Assembly: GCA_021229015.1 (NCBI GenBank)
Contig: CM037781.1
Location: 71,074,173 to 71,138,172 of the forward strand
Reading direction: 5' to 3'
Origin: Solen grandis
Taxonomy: Eukaryota; Mollusca; Bivalvia; Adapedonta; Solenidae
DNA: 64,000 nt
Shown: piece after piece, positions 38,434 through 51,597 of the stretch
Layout of the letters: the number at the start of each line of letters is the position of its first letter
Numbering within the stretch: position 1 is the stretch's first letter
The notes under the pieces: generated by a model
What the model was told of the DNA's origin: nothing
What the model saw: only the letters and a program-made list of their open reading frames with translations
Database searches by the model: none
Position numbers and translations under genes: made by a program

Positions 38434-39292
38434 TTCGCTCTATGTGTCAGTATACACATAATTATATGTATTTATGTGTATAGATCTATATTATTATCAT
38501 ATGTAACAAATAAGTATATAATATTCAAGACCTTTGGATATGATGTGAACGAAAGCATAGCAAATTTGTTATAATAATATAGCCAGTGGTCAAACTTTAT
38601 GTACGTATGAATAGTTTAAAGATAGTTTTTGGATTTGAACACTATTTAGATATATTACCAAATGAATTGAGATTTACGTTAGATAAACTACGATTTTCTT
38701 CTCATAAATTGAGAACTGAAAAAGACTTAGAACAAAAAGAGCCATGCGATATTGTACCACTTTAGATATATATAGTATGTCCTATCCAAAACAAATAGTG
38801 AAAACCTTTTAACTCCAGACACCTCAATATAATAAAATTTTATCAATTGGATGTCTTCAACAAATAAAAATGTTATTCTCATTCTTGGCAAACTTATAAA
38901 ATAAAGCTTTTGCGCATAGAAATTCCGTATAACATGTTAATCAGACGTATAATTGTGATATACGTATAAAAGTATGTATCAGAATTATCATTATTATACA
39001 TGTTGTTTTTGAACATCTTATAACTGTATTATTTCACCCCTATTAACTAATTAAATATTTGTTTATGTTGAATGTATGCAGAACGCATTTATTACTTAAA
39101 AGAAATCACTTTTTATCTTTAGCATACTTATTTAATATGTCCATCCTCCATATATGTCATTCTGTGTACTTGCATTATTCACGTATGTGTGTGTGTTTTC
39201 TTTGACGCCTCACAACGATCAAGTGATGAACTTGTAACATTTATCATCATTTATATGACAAGAAACTGTAAAGTTTACGTCGAAAACGTATA

Positions 39293-39293
39293 C

Positions 39294-39334
<41 letters not shown>
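39293..39334. repeat. (CTGT)n microsatellite
   Basis: A perfect tetranucleotide run of about 42 bp. The same motif recurs at 51510-51597, and its complement (ACAG) at 55450-55476. Confidence 0.95.
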
Positions 39335-39535
39335 TATAATATTCTGTTCCTTAAAAAAAAACATAATTACACAAGCATGCAGTTGTTTAAGGTGGACTTA
39401 TGGAACAAATACAAAATATAATCAGAGGAAAGGATTTTAAATTTGTGATCAGAGTAAAAATAACGATATTTTGTTTGTAGAAGTTGTAGTGAATACCGTG
39501 CAATGGCTCAATCTGAACTATCACCACCACCAACA

Positions 39536-39566
<31 letters not shown>

Positions 39567-39588
39567 TTTCTTCTTCTAAAATTACTCT

Positions 39589-39670
39589 TTTGTTAAAATA
39601 ACTTGTCATTTGTTAAAATAACTTGTCATTTGTTAAAATAACTTGTCATTTGTTAAAATAACTTGTCATT
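39589..39670. repeat. 20-bp tandem repeat, 4 copies
   Basis: Four copies of TTTGTTAAAATAACTTGTCA, practically identical. It has the same unit length as the array 1.2 kb upstream at 38208-38433, but an unrelated sequence. Confidence 0.95.
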
Positions 39671-40258
39671 TTTTACCGTCGCCAATAATTATTCAGTATT
39701 GCATATATACTAAGAATGTTGTTAATGAGCATTTTCATTTTTTATTATGTCTGGTCATTCCGATCCTTTTAATCATATCCTGACCGGCTCCTCCTGTTTT
39801 CTCATTGTCTTCTTTTCATGATTATATTTGCAATTAGCTGGACGTCGTCATTTGACTGAAACCCGTCGCGTTGACGGTAAACTTAGGTTTTGCTTCCTGC
39901 GGTTTTTCTCTTATATCCTGAAATATGAAAAGGAATCACATGATTTACTATAGACGGCAGGAATCTGAGACCTCCCCGCGGTGTCACGGTCGAATTAATG
40001 GTAAACCGGTAGACATATCGCCTCAAAATACAATACTTTCTGTAAACACAATCTGTCTGAGACTCTGTGTGTCTTAATAGCCTCAAACAAAGGCATGGTA
40101 ATGGACGTCATGATTATATATGATGCCTTGAAAGTTACAAACCTTTTACCGTCATCTCCTCTTTACACTGGATTCAATTTAGTAACTGTTAAAGATCTCA
40201 AAGACGAGATGCGTTTGTCTAGACCTTAGAACAAATGTCCTCCTTAAAACATTAATCA

Positions 40259-40414
40259 AAGAGGTGCCGTGGTCCAATGACAACGTTCCCGACTGCGGAC
40301 CTGAAGATATAGCCTCCCTCGCGCAAAGTACTGGTCCAACCCAAGAACCATCGAGAGGTATCAGTATCAGTTGAAAGAACTTGTTTCTCAATCGGCGATT
40401 AATTAATAAGTTTA
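40259..40414 (+). repeat. tRNA-derived SINE, family B, copy 2
   Basis: The head GGTGCCGTGGTCCAATGACA resembles an A box. The B box seen in the copy at 6.2 kb is degraded here. TACTGGTCCAAC, AAAGAACTTGTTTC and a closing ATAAGTTT occur in the same order as in the first copy. A short fragment with GCCGTGGTCC also occurs at about 51986. Confidence 0.55.
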
Positions 40415-42875
40415 AATCTAATAACCTAAAAACATTGGATCGTATACACATAGCATCTTATCTATTATTATTTATCGAAAGTAAGTGGGTGTATTTACTC
40501 CTATATTTTGATTAAATTTTTCTGATGGTAATATTTGTTTCCTTCATCTGGTGATTTTATTGCTTAGTTTTGGAACTTACTAAGTAGGAAGATACAAAAT
40601 TATTCCTGTACAAATTTTTGATTTGATGAATATTAATTGATTGATCTATAAATTGTTTATGAAGTTATGTATTTTTCTTTGTCACAGATGACTGTGTCAA
40701 AACAGAGCTAAGATATTGTATGATCAAACAAAAGAGACTCTGATCAGGGTCTGTTCTGTTTGCCTATGCTTCAGATTGAGTCTGTATGAAGTTAAGGGGT
40801 AATTTCCTTTACAAAACAGAGACATTTTAAGATGCCACAGGACTCTAGTTTTTAATAATTCTATCATTCTACTTACGAATATCAGACAAGTATAGGGCTA
40901 CTGTGGTAGATAAATTCATATTAAAATACATGTACATCAATTATCTGATTAATGATAAAGACGTATATAGGTTTACCGAAATTAGATTTGTAAAGTTAAT
41001 ACTCTTTTTTTTATCGTATTACTCAATGAATAATGAATTTTACGCAATTGAGATAAAGGTAGTGCAAAACTCCACGTGACTTTAACTGAGCAACAATTAT
41101 CATGGCCGAACCCGGATGTAATATTAGCATACACGAGGTCCGATAAGGAAATTGGGCGGACCGATGGTAGGAACGATAACTCTAATCAGGTCTGTAACAG
41201 GGCACGCGATACCATCGCCACATTGTCCCGTGTGCACATCAATTACACCGTCCGCCGTATGATTAGCCAACCGTGATTTCAAAATCTGGCTAGGAGTCAG
41301 GTTGTATATATTGTTTACTTATCTTAAATTGACGGCAAACAATGGACAGTGTATTAATAAGATATTGTTACATCAAAAGAAGGCCGCCGCTTTCCGAGTA
41401 CAGGTGGACAATTCATTAACCACTTGTGTAGTGATAGAGGCTTTATTTACCCGCACACAGCATTTAACATAACAAACTTAGAGAAAACACAAATACATAA
41501 ATATGAATATTATAGCAATACAATTTAAGAGAGAGTATTTAAGTATATAATCTAATAACGCCAATAATAATTTATGAAGAAAAAAAATTTGACATTACAT
41601 ATTAATTAAATTAACTAAAAAGAATAAGTTCGTCAAAAAACACTAAAATCAAGACAGATTTATAAAAAGATGAACGTCTTTGTATAATGTAAGGACCGGT
41701 TTGTATTTGTAGATCGAACAGAAGATATTGTCCTTGAATTAATACATGGGTTAATGTGTCAGATGGCATCTTTATATCTTTATATACCGGATTGCACCTT
41801 TAATCCATGGTAACACACATTTCTACATCGGACACCATTTCGGGGCTATAATGAGACACTAACTTTCCGTACTTTTTACTAAGCGGAGATAAGATTCTGT
41901 CCCATCACTAATTGGTGATAATTCTTAAGTTTAATTATATACTGTTGCATTACGGAATTTCAAACTGAATCCAATGGTGTTAATAATCAATGCTTGATAT
42001 AACGTGTTTAATAAACTGTTATAAAAATGTATATGCGTAAAGAAGCCAATCGCAATTAATTCGGATATATTTGAGATATTATTATCTATAAAGATACACA
42101 TTCATTTCCCCCAAGACTACTGTCCCCAATATCTCAGTCGGAATTCTAGGGAGGACTGTGGGATTGAATCCAGCTCATCTACTTTTTTCTTAATATTATT
42201 GCAATATTGAACATAAATGTTTGTAATATTTGATATTATAAGTCGTTTGAAGTGAAAAAAGATCATTAGATGAAATAATGAAAATTTATTGTTTTATATT
42301 TGCTTCCTTGTGGTTAGGCGAGTGAAATATGGATATTAAGGATGACAATGTTTTTATTTTTTTGTAGTCTATTGAAACAAATTTTATTGTTACGATCGTG
42401 TTACCGAAAGGTTAAAGCGGGTTTATAACATTAGGCTTATGACATAGTTTGTAAAAATTCGTTTATTAAATTAACTTAAATAAACAGATGCGACATTATC
42501 GCATTAAAAACCCTGCTCTCGCAGCGCTTTGCTTATTCATATTCGCAATGTGCATGGTTTTATATATAACAAAATCTGAAATATAATACAATTGGCCTCG
42601 TACAATGATGACATTGCATTGTCGAGATCAATTTTATATATAGATTACCGAGTGTGACTCTACAGAAACTGCATTATTGATAATGAAAAAAAAAAGAAAG
42701 AAAGAAAAAGAACGAGAAAAAGAGCTTAGAATAAACGAAAAAAAACAACATATAATATATATTTACATAAAACACTGTAGAATATGTAGATGACCAGAGA
42801 TCTTTTCAAGAAATCGAAGGTCAACCTCAACCAAATTCGAAAATATCTATCACAATATTGGTATCGATTAAAAGC
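40415..42875. other. no gene seen
   Basis: AT-rich non-coding sequence. The only notable item is the tRNA-like fragment at 42125-42188. Confidence 0.5.
42125..42188 (+). repeat. possible tRNA-like fragment
   Basis: AATATCTCAGTCGGAATTC is vaguely A-box-like. GGGATTGAATCC resembles a B box, and a TTTTTT pol III terminator-like run follows. It does not fold into a tRNA by inspection, so at most it is a SINE relic. Confidence 0.25.
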
Positions 42876-43092
42876 ATGAACATAGGGGAACTGTTTATTT
42901 AAAATGAACATAGGGGAACCGTTTATGTAAAATGAACATAGAAAATGAACATAGGGGAACTGTTTATGTAAAATGAACATAGGGGAACTGTTTATGTAAA
43001 ATGAACATAGGGGAGCTGTTTATGTAAAATGAACATAGGGGAACTGTTTATGTAAAATGAACATAGGGGAACTGTTTATATAAAATGAACAT
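42876..43092. repeat. 28-bp minisatellite, about 7-8 copies
   Basis: The tandem unit begins ATGAACATAGGGGAACTG and ends TTTATGTAAA. One copy near 42932 is truncated after the first 10-13 bases, leaving a doubled ATGAACATAG. The remaining copies differ by single bases. Confidence 0.95.
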
Positions 43093-44304
43093 GGAAAAGA
43101 GACATATACCCCGACTCAGGAGGATAAATATCATATGTTTCTAGATTGATACGTCAGTGAAACCAGTTTGATTTTGAATAAATAGAAAGATAGCTTTTTA
43201 AAAAAAGAATGTTTTTAAGCTAAATAAACAGACAATAAGATTAATCATGGAGAAGTGTTAACAATATTAATATATTGAGAAATGAAACAGAGAAAGATTA
43301 TTGAGTTTCCAATAAAAATAGAAAGAAGGACAGAAAAAATAATAATTGTAAGCTAAAAGTGATAAATATTATTAGATACGACTGTTTATAAATAATAATA
43401 TACATGTATGAGAAATACGGACAATTTTAATACATGGAAAAAAGAACGGTCATCTAGGGTGTCTTAATTTTTTGTCTGTCTGTGTGATCACGCTCTAGGA
43501 ACGTTCGTCAGTATGCCAGGCCTCCTCCCAGCAATAAAGCGATCTCCTCCCGCCTGCCATCTGTCTGTCTGTCTGACTGTCCAGAAATAGCTACATATAG
43601 ACACTGCACGCCCGGCCTTTCTCTTATCATCATCGTATGACTTCCAGACTCGTAAACATCAGTCCGTGGCAACTCTATTAACCAGGCAATATTGCACCAG
43701 TGTGGCGGGCATATCCACTTCTTATCAAAGGAACTGCAGAATTATTCCAGATACTTGACGGAAGATGGGCTGTCAAATCTTTCAGAACTTCTCTCAGATT
43801 GCTCCAAAATAGCACAATTCTGCCTTTCATTCCTGCAGTTTCAATATTCCCTCATAAGAGTTAATAAATCCAACTTTGTTTTTTTTCTAGATGTAACGTA
43901 TCCTATATTATGATTGCTACATTTTATTACTCTCTCTACTTAAATAAATCCGCGCAATATTTTCTACTTATTGCCGGCATTTGGTGTCGTGGTAATACGT
44001 TTTCATCTTAGAAATTTTAGTGAAATGTGAATTTATCTGTTCAAAGACGCTTCATTATAATTTAGGGAACGCTCTAAAAATGGAGCACCGTTATTACAGA
44101 ACGAAATTGACTTACAGCGGGAAGAGAAAGATAGCAGAAAAAACAGCTGAAATTTCTAGAATTTATTCAAGATGTTTTCGCAGTGCAACACTGGATTATG
44201 GTATCTGGTTTATATTTTATCTACATGTACCGTGTATTTTGATTGCTTGATCGAAAATACCAGCACCACCTCCACAGACCATCATGAGCATAATCATCTT
44301 ATTT

Positions 44305-44342
<38 letters not shown>

Positions 44343-45967
44343 TCTCTGTGCGTTTACTCGCCTCCTCACTACTTTCATCATGTTCCCACCTGCTGTTACT
44401 GTTTGATGTACTGTACCATTAATGTACGGTTCTTGTTTAATCATTTCAGACTCTAAATGCGTCAGGAATCGTGGGCCGTCGTGGGCAGAGGTGAAGGAAA
44501 CTGGAGACACCTAGAGACCTTGTATCTCTCTCCCAGATACTCCAGGACATCTCAGAACCAGCAAATCACAAACACATCTCCCGTATCAGACCAGACCAGA
44601 TTTTGATAATACCCCTTATCTATATCGATCCCATCCCCCTCTAAAGACGACCAAAAAACCCAACTTTTTGTGACTGGTCGTAATTAGGTATTGGCATCCT
44701 CCATGATTATCTATGTCATATCTGTTTGCTTCCTCTCCACCTCGCTCATCTTAATCCGCAGTCATATAACAAATGTAGAAATAATACTTGACTGTTTACC
44801 CAGGGATGTTTGCGGACCTTCCATCGTTACGGATGAACCGTGCCCACCTCGGGTCATCCACGAGGAATCGGAAAGTCGATCTGCCGTGTGTCTCCCTATA
44901 CTGATCATATATACAGCGGGTTTGATTGCATGGATGAGATATAGAATCAAGTTGTCAGAACTGCACACTATCTCAGATCTAGCTGCACCGAGCTATTGAT
45001 GTCGATAGTTTGTGTACATCCAGGAAAATATCATACATTATCATATCGAAATCGCATACCAGCAGTTATGGCAAGTATGTATATTGGAATGATAATTGCG
45101 TCTTTTTAATGACAATATCGTTTATGGGTATAATTTATATGAAAGATTTGTGTCAACGTTTCACATATAAAGTTTCCAATAGTCGTATTATAGTTTTGTT
45201 TTTTTCCTTTTAAAAACTAGTGTGTGTGATTCACTGCAGTGTCTCATTTAGTCCAGTTCGATTTTAAGCTTTCAGGGGTAAACCTACCTACCTACCTCTT
45301 CACCCAACCTTCTATCCTATCAATTCATCCATCATCAACGTTGTTGGGTAGATACTTAGTACCTAAATAATAGACGATTCCCCTCCTATTTTACTTGCCT
45401 AATTTTAAAAAAAAATCATCAACTATATGATTGAACTCATTAAATTTATATTTTTTATTAAAAAAATAAGTCTCCCAAATAATATCTAAATATTCTCGTA
45501 CCTTTTATTATAAGTTTTTGGTGAGTCAGTTTATATTCGATTTAATGAAGAAACGGTTTTGAATTCAAATGATGCCTCAGTCAGAACTAAGATATCAAGA
45601 AGAAACAGCGTGTTATTTGTTCGAATACAATCGTGATCACACTGTTATGTTACTTGTTAAATTAATGTTGAATTATGTCTTTTGATGACCCTAAGTCCTA
45701 ACTGATTTTGTAAGAATCGTATTTACTTTGTTTTCACCAATTTTCTCCTTGCATCATAAATCTTAATTTCTATTGTATAAGTTGACTTATAGGCCCATTG
45801 GGCCGGGTGTATATTTCTTTTGTATATGAATTATGTTACTATACATGTACACAAGTCTATATAATAAAAGATTTCTGTCGAACGTGGTTTTAAACCTTTA
45901 ACTTTCATAAGAAAGATAACGTATGCAACTAAACTATAGTATGCCATTTGATCGTACTGTCGTGTTA
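43093..45967. other. no confident gene
   Basis: A 102-codon open frame at 44691-44999 (+) begins with a hydrophobic segment that could pass for a signal peptide. It lacks splice signals, homology motifs and a good start context, so I treat it as chance. A CAT repeat (44307-44343) lies here. Confidence 0.4.
44307..44343. repeat. (CAT)n microsatellite
   Basis: A perfect trinucleotide tract of about 37 bp. It produces His runs on the plus strand and Met runs on the minus strand, which account for the odd open frames there. Confidence 0.95.
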
Positions 45968-46209
45968 TTAACCCTTTCCCTCATAGAGGAAACCATGAAA
46001 AGACCTATGCGAACAGCATAAAACCAGATCAGCCTGCGAGTAACTCGCAGGCTGATCAGGTTTTATGCTGTTCGCTGCTCCTCAGTGGTCTGGAAATGAG
46101 GATTTTGTAAATAAATTTGGTAAGGTTCAACTGTGGTTTTCTGCAGATCAGGCTTTATGTGGTACCTATTGAGTGCGTCAAAATGAGTCTTTATGAGGGA
46201 AAGGGTTAA
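45968..46209. mobile_element. TTAA-flanked MITE, piggyBac type
   Basis: The element is bounded on both sides by TTAA (45968-45971 and 46206-46209). The terminal inverted repeats are CCCTTTCCCTCAT on the left and its perfect complement on the right, extending a few bases with one mismatch. TTAA target duplication and ends starting CCCT are characteristic of piggyBac transposons. At 234 bp between the TTAAs it has no coding capacity, so it would move only with transposase from elsewhere. Inside it is a 31-bp-arm hairpin (46010-46074), listed separately. Confidence 0.85.
46010..46074. repeat. 31-bp-arm internal hairpin of the MITE
   Basis: Arms 46010-46040 and 46044-46074 are complementary over 31 bp with a single mismatch and a 3-nt loop (TAA). 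The arm contains CAGCATAAAACC and GATCAGCCTGCGAG. If transcribed it would form a long near-perfect stem. Confidence 0.93.
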
Positions 46210-48348
46210 ATAGAAAGCGAGTTCTTTCATAAGTAGGGAATATACTACTGCATTTGATACATGTTTTTGCACCATATTTATCTATACTGACTACATCGGT
46301 ATGAGCATAAACCAACCATTGTATAGTCTGTCGTGGATAACGTTTATTTTAATTTAAGGATGTCTAAATATCTTAATACAAAGACGTTATTAATAATCTT
46401 TTATTGATTTTGCTTTGCTAGATAATTAGTTTCATATTAACGATATTTAATTATATTAAAATTTAAAAAAAAAAAATTTTAAATCATTAAAATAAATTTA
46501 GTTTAATTAATGTATTGTTTCATTAATATCAATACTAATTTATACTTTGATACCAACCGAAATAAACATTTAGAAGAAAGACCATGGACTTCATTTTATA
46601 TGTTTTAACATAAAGACAACACTTCTCAATCAAATATACCATATACCGCTGAAACTTAATATGAATGGAACGTGCATACCTCTTTGACAAACATGTATAA
46701 ACGTATGTCGAAAAAAAATTACCATTTCAATGGGGGTTTTTAAAAAGCTAGATCAAACCAACATCAGAAGAATTGCAGTTCACGGGATAATTTTACAGTT
46801 TTATGATGTACTTGGACCCAGATACTAGTCTGATATTTCAGATATTTCATTATTGTATATTTCTTAATCCAAACAGCGAAAACACATGATCGGTATTCCT
46901 GATAGTCAAAGGGGTCTCAACCGTCAAGCCATGATTCTATTTGAATCGGAATCATTACTGAAAGACACGAAGTCTGTATCATAACAATTATTCAGACACG
47001 AACTTGGGATAAGATTTTATTTAAACCTATTAAGATTTCATCGGCGAGTTAAGTAAACCTTTATTTCCATTTGCTAAGATTTTTTTACGGTACAACACAG
47101 TACGGTCTGTTTGAAGGTTTTTTGCCTTTGCTAGAGGGTGGAATTTTGACGAGTCTTATAAGCGTATCAAATGTTTCCACGTTATAGCTTGCCACCCATC
47201 TTGAATGTTATTCTTCAATAACCTGAAACAGATATTACAGGCAAACACATGTATATATATTCCTGGCGAAACATCAAAGTCAGTCCTGAAAAACGTAAAA
47301 TCCGACCACAAATTGCAACGTAAAGAAGTTGTCGGAGACACGAGATGCCAGAGCTTTGGCTACTTATGGAAGCTCCTGCCACACGGCTGTTTGGCCCTCG
47401 TCATAAAAAGTAGAATTCTGCACAGTCGTGAGGAGGCAGACCTGGTTATGGGAAGTTAATGTTCACGGAAAAAGACAAATGTCACGACATGTAATCGGTT
47501 TAAGACTTGCAGACATACACTGTATCATACTATGTTCCGGAAACGCGAATACAACAGTCACGTGATACAAGTCACTTATAGCCAAGTAATGTATTTATTC
47601 ACCATTCTTATTTCCCGAATAATCTACATGTATTTCAAAATTCCATTTCTTATCAAATATTATTTGTCAACAATGTCATTTGATTAAGTTTTTAGTTAAA
47701 CAGAAATGCATGTAGTTGATTTTAAATCTTATATAAGCTAGGTATTCTAGAATGGTATCTTATCTTATTATAATGTTCATCGTTAATTTACGTAAAAAAA
47801 TTGGAAGTACACATGCACAATAATATTGAGACTTTCCATGATGCACGTGCGAATGATGTACAAGTATTTTATCATTTGTGACTGAATAAGAGATTTGGAC
47901 AGTGGACTGTATGAGTGACATGCGTAAGTATGGTTGAAGTGGTGAATGTTCATTAACAGTTGACTTCAGAATTTAAGTTGGGTGATAAAATGAACCCAAA
48001 CAAATATTACAACACAAAACAACATATAAACAACAAAGCCTTATTTTACGTTGTTATTCAGTGAGTCATTACATTTTATTTTTCACAGTTAACATGTACG
48101 AAACATTAAAGACATGTGAACAATTAGTGTTGTTTAGTGTTTGCAATTGTAATTGCATGTGAGCAACAGGCACATATCTGGGCAATTTCAGGTTTTGTAA
48201 CAACGCGTAGTTAATGAATTATTTTGCATCATTACCGTCTACTCTTCAAGTTCATTAGAATACAGTGTTCATTAGAAGACGCCATGTTTCTTAATTGTGG
48301 TCTTTGTCTTCAGTAATATACTGTCCATTAACATGGCATTTTATGATC

Positions 48349-48361
48349 GGGGGGGGGGGGG
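48349..48361. repeat. G13 homopolymer
   Basis: An uninterrupted run of 13 G in AT-rich DNA. Its length in the assembly may be unreliable. Confidence 0.9.
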
Positions 48362-48517
48362 ATTACGGATTAATATTGCAGTTGGTTAATCAATGGTGAC
48401 TATAAGAATTATTGAGAGAAAAAAAACACTGAATAAAATAAAATTTGAAAACAATAATATAATGTAAAAAGTGAGACTGAAGATCCAGATTAACAGCAAT
48501 AAATATACTGTCATGTT

Positions 48518-48564
48518 TATACCATACACCAGAAAACGACGTACCATACACCAGAAAACGACGT
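48518..48564. repeat. 23-bp tandem duplication
   Basis: Two adjacent identical copies of a unit beginning ACCATACACCAGAAAACGAC, which suggests a recent event. Confidence 0.9.
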
Positions 48565-51509
48565 ACATGGTGATCGGTATTCCAAATGCATTACCAAACG
48601 TCAATCATTAAAAATTAAACTACGGCACTGGCGCCATCACACCTTTCACTTGAAACTTCATCTCCGTACAAGCTAATTATATACATGCGTCCATAATCGT
48701 GTAGATTTCAGTTTTCATCATGTCGTATCTGTTTCCGATATATTCACAATTCTGTTGCAATTATGCATTAAATAATCATAAATTTGTTATTTATCTTCTC
48801 TCTTACAACGTCAAGACAAGTCTATACCTCTTTGCAGACAGCCAAAATATTGCTGCAGGAATGGTATCGTTATTTTGAATTTAACTTACTTTATAGTTTG
48901 AAATAATTGGTAAATAAAATATATTTAAGTGTATTTCATATCGACGTATCCTCATATTTCCAATAATTCTTCTGTCGTTTTATTTGCCATTGAATTGATT
49001 AATGTTTTATAGCCCTTTGTTTGATGCGTCTCTAGATTCAAATATAACGTTTGAAATTTTCTGTATAGACAGTTGTCGAAAATTCTATCATTTTTATGTC
49101 TCCCCATGTGTAATGTAATTTGAAAACTGCTTCTGTATGTTTTCGGGATATAACAGGAATTGAAATGAAATTCAGAGAAGCATTTCAGCTGGCTTGCAAG
49201 TAGGTATACTTGAGGTCTTCCACTAAGATTGCAATACAGTTCCTGGGATGGTCAAATCCAAATGGTAGCAAAACCATCAGCAGAATTTAAAGTGATTGGA
49301 AGCCTTGTTTAGATGATTTTGAATCAGACTTTTGGTGCTACTATCTTTTAAAATACACACACCCAGATACTCAAAGTTTTAATGAAGCTCCATAGTTTAT
49401 TTTTTATTAAGCAAGACATCCTATAATTTGTGAATACAGATCAGCAATGGCATTTACCGAACACTGAAACATTTATAATATGCTTTACTTCACAACTAAA
49501 AAAGTCAAACGTGGACATAGCGAGCTCGCTTTCGTCATTTTAAACTTTAACCTTGTCACACTACACTAGTACTTTGCGACGTATTGTCCGGTGGGTCGGT
49601 GATTCAACCGTGCTGCTTCTGTTTACTTGGAGTCTTCCACCGCCAAAAATAAGTTGGACTTGTCATGTGATTGAACTACTGTAGTAGCGGCAGTTAACTT
49701 ATAAAACGACAACATTTCTCCCTTTAATAAGTATCTATAATTGTGTTAGCATTTTTAGGCTATCAGATAATCCATTTTAACGGACTAGATAGAAAACTAA
49801 TTCATGAAAACGCTATGTGATGACGTCACAAGATGGATCTGTGTTGCACAAGGACTAGGCAGCGCCATCTTCTCAAAGTTTCGTGTTTTAAGCATCTCGT
49901 GGATCAATTGCAGTGAAGTCAGTTTTTAGATCTTCAATGTCATACAAAACCCTCCACACTTAAATCAACTTGGCACGTTTAACTTCACGGATCAATATAA
50001 TTTCGGTTATCTTTTGATTGAAACATCTTAAATTTTACACTTGTCTTAACTAAAAACATACTTTAAACATTTCATTTCGGTACCCAGTAGAAAATTCTTT
50101 ATAAAATACCAGTACACGATAATGAAAAATACATATTTTATGAATCTGCCCGATAAAGTTATCAACTTTAAAATTAGAAGGCTTACTTATTCAAGATTTA
50201 AATATGAGGAACCTGTCTATTTCACAGTCTAAATTGAAAGTAATGTCTATATTTGCTGTTAAGTCAGGTGTTTGTTCCCAAATAATTCCAATACATTATG
50301 GTTAGATGATATTAATGAAACGGCTACTGGGGCATTAGACGGGATAATGTTGTTGCGACTAGGATGGAAATGTTGATAAATATCGCGCCAGACTGCCGGA
50401 AATATGTAAAGAGGGGAAAGGAAGCCAACCTCAGCGATAATGCCCTGTGCAATAGCCTGTCTGTGTTGTAATACGGTAGTCTGGACCTTGATGTAAGCTC
50501 AGTTTTATTTGTACTTTCTCCTTGAAAAAACATCGTGGTTAATTCCTTTACGGCGTTCCTAAGTGTATCTCAGACCAAGTCTATAACTCCAGGAGAAATT
50601 AATAGATCCTTAATATATAGGATATTGTGAAGAGTGCGTTTAAAAAGAAAATATTGTCGTTAATGGACAGACAACAGCTGAGAAGTGCTTTGGCAAAAAC
50701 ACACAGTCAAATGACAATTAATTGATAGTCTTAAGCCCCCTTTCTAAAATAAATAAGCACTTACGCTGTCTTTAAAAGTTTATTATTTGATCTCATCCGA
50801 CTGCATCGCTATCTCGAACCTAATCTTAATACACTTTCGAAGACTTCTGCAGTTGTAGTGTGTAATACTTAAGTAGTTGAGACAACTTTATCCTATGACG
50901 TAACTCGACACGTATTTCCTCTCTTTCCGCGACTCTTCACTCGTGTCAGCAGATTATGATTGATAATAAAACCAACAATAAATGTTATCTTTGAAATCGT
51001 TCAGGAAGTTATCAATAAAACACGATGGAGTTATCTGTAACTGAACAAGATCATAAAAATGTAAGATAAGACAAGGCTAACGTTGAATGTTTAGCGGGTA
51101 AGATGGCACGCTGCTAAAAGTCTGGCAATGTCAATATTTATACCTTGTTCATCTTCCGTGATAAAGAACCGTGAATAGACATAAACTAGATGCAACAGGC
51201 TAATGAAAAGAAAACAACGAGGTGACATGTGTCAATAAGGCTGACGATATTGCAATAAGTTATGTTTGTATACGAGCGTGGTCAGCCAAATAAGATTAGA
51301 TATTGCTCAGGGAGCCGTGCAGTGGCCCATCCAGATGACGGCGATAGCATTGAGCGGTCGTCACACTGCACAGTAATACACTCCTGATAAGCATCTAGTG
51401 ACATCATCATCTTGTCGATCAACTGAGGCGACAGACTCCTTTGTAACAAATATGTATTCATTCATGTATCCATCTATCCACGATCCATCCATCCACCCTT
51501 TCATCCACC

Positions 51510-51552
<43 letters not shown>

Positions 51553-51597
51553 GTGTCTGTCTGTCTATGTGTCTGTCTGTCTGTCTGTCTGTCTGTC
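51510..51597. repeat. (CTGT)n microsatellite with variant units
   Basis: About 88 bp of CTGT with two CTATGTGT interruptions. Upstream (51466-51505) are imperfect ATCC repeats, so two tetranucleotide arrays abut. Confidence 0.95.

Larger units (their letters stand above)
38434..40258. other. no gene; two short tandem arrays
   Basis: AT-rich sequence with a CTGT tetranucleotide run and a 20-bp tandem repeat (both listed). No exon signals are paired around a protein-like frame. Confidence 0.5.

Noticed and set aside
38208..38574. Overlapping Cys/Tyr/Ile-rich open frames of up to 118 codons
   Set aside because: All three plus frames are open only because the 20-bp unit lacks stops; each encodes the same cycle. 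No start context, splice signals or domain.
39293..39334. CRISPR-like or other spaced repeat array
   Set aside because: All tandem arrays here are contiguous, without unique spacers, and the genome is clearly eukaryotic.
42125..42188. Functional tRNA gene
   Set aside because: B-box similarity only. Acceptor and anticodon stems do not pair by inspection, so it was kept only as a possible SINE relic.
44217..44510. Poly-Met / poly-His open frames
   Set aside because: Products of the (CAT)n microsatellite.
44691..44999. 102-codon plus-strand frame with signal-peptide-like start
   Set aside because: No family, no splice context, poor start context. Hydrophobic starts are common by chance in AT-rich DNA.
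47205..47459. Plus-strand frame ending HSREEADLVMGS as a terminal exon
   Set aside because: GC-richer and somewhat protein-like, but I found no convincing acceptor, and the opposite strand is open as well.
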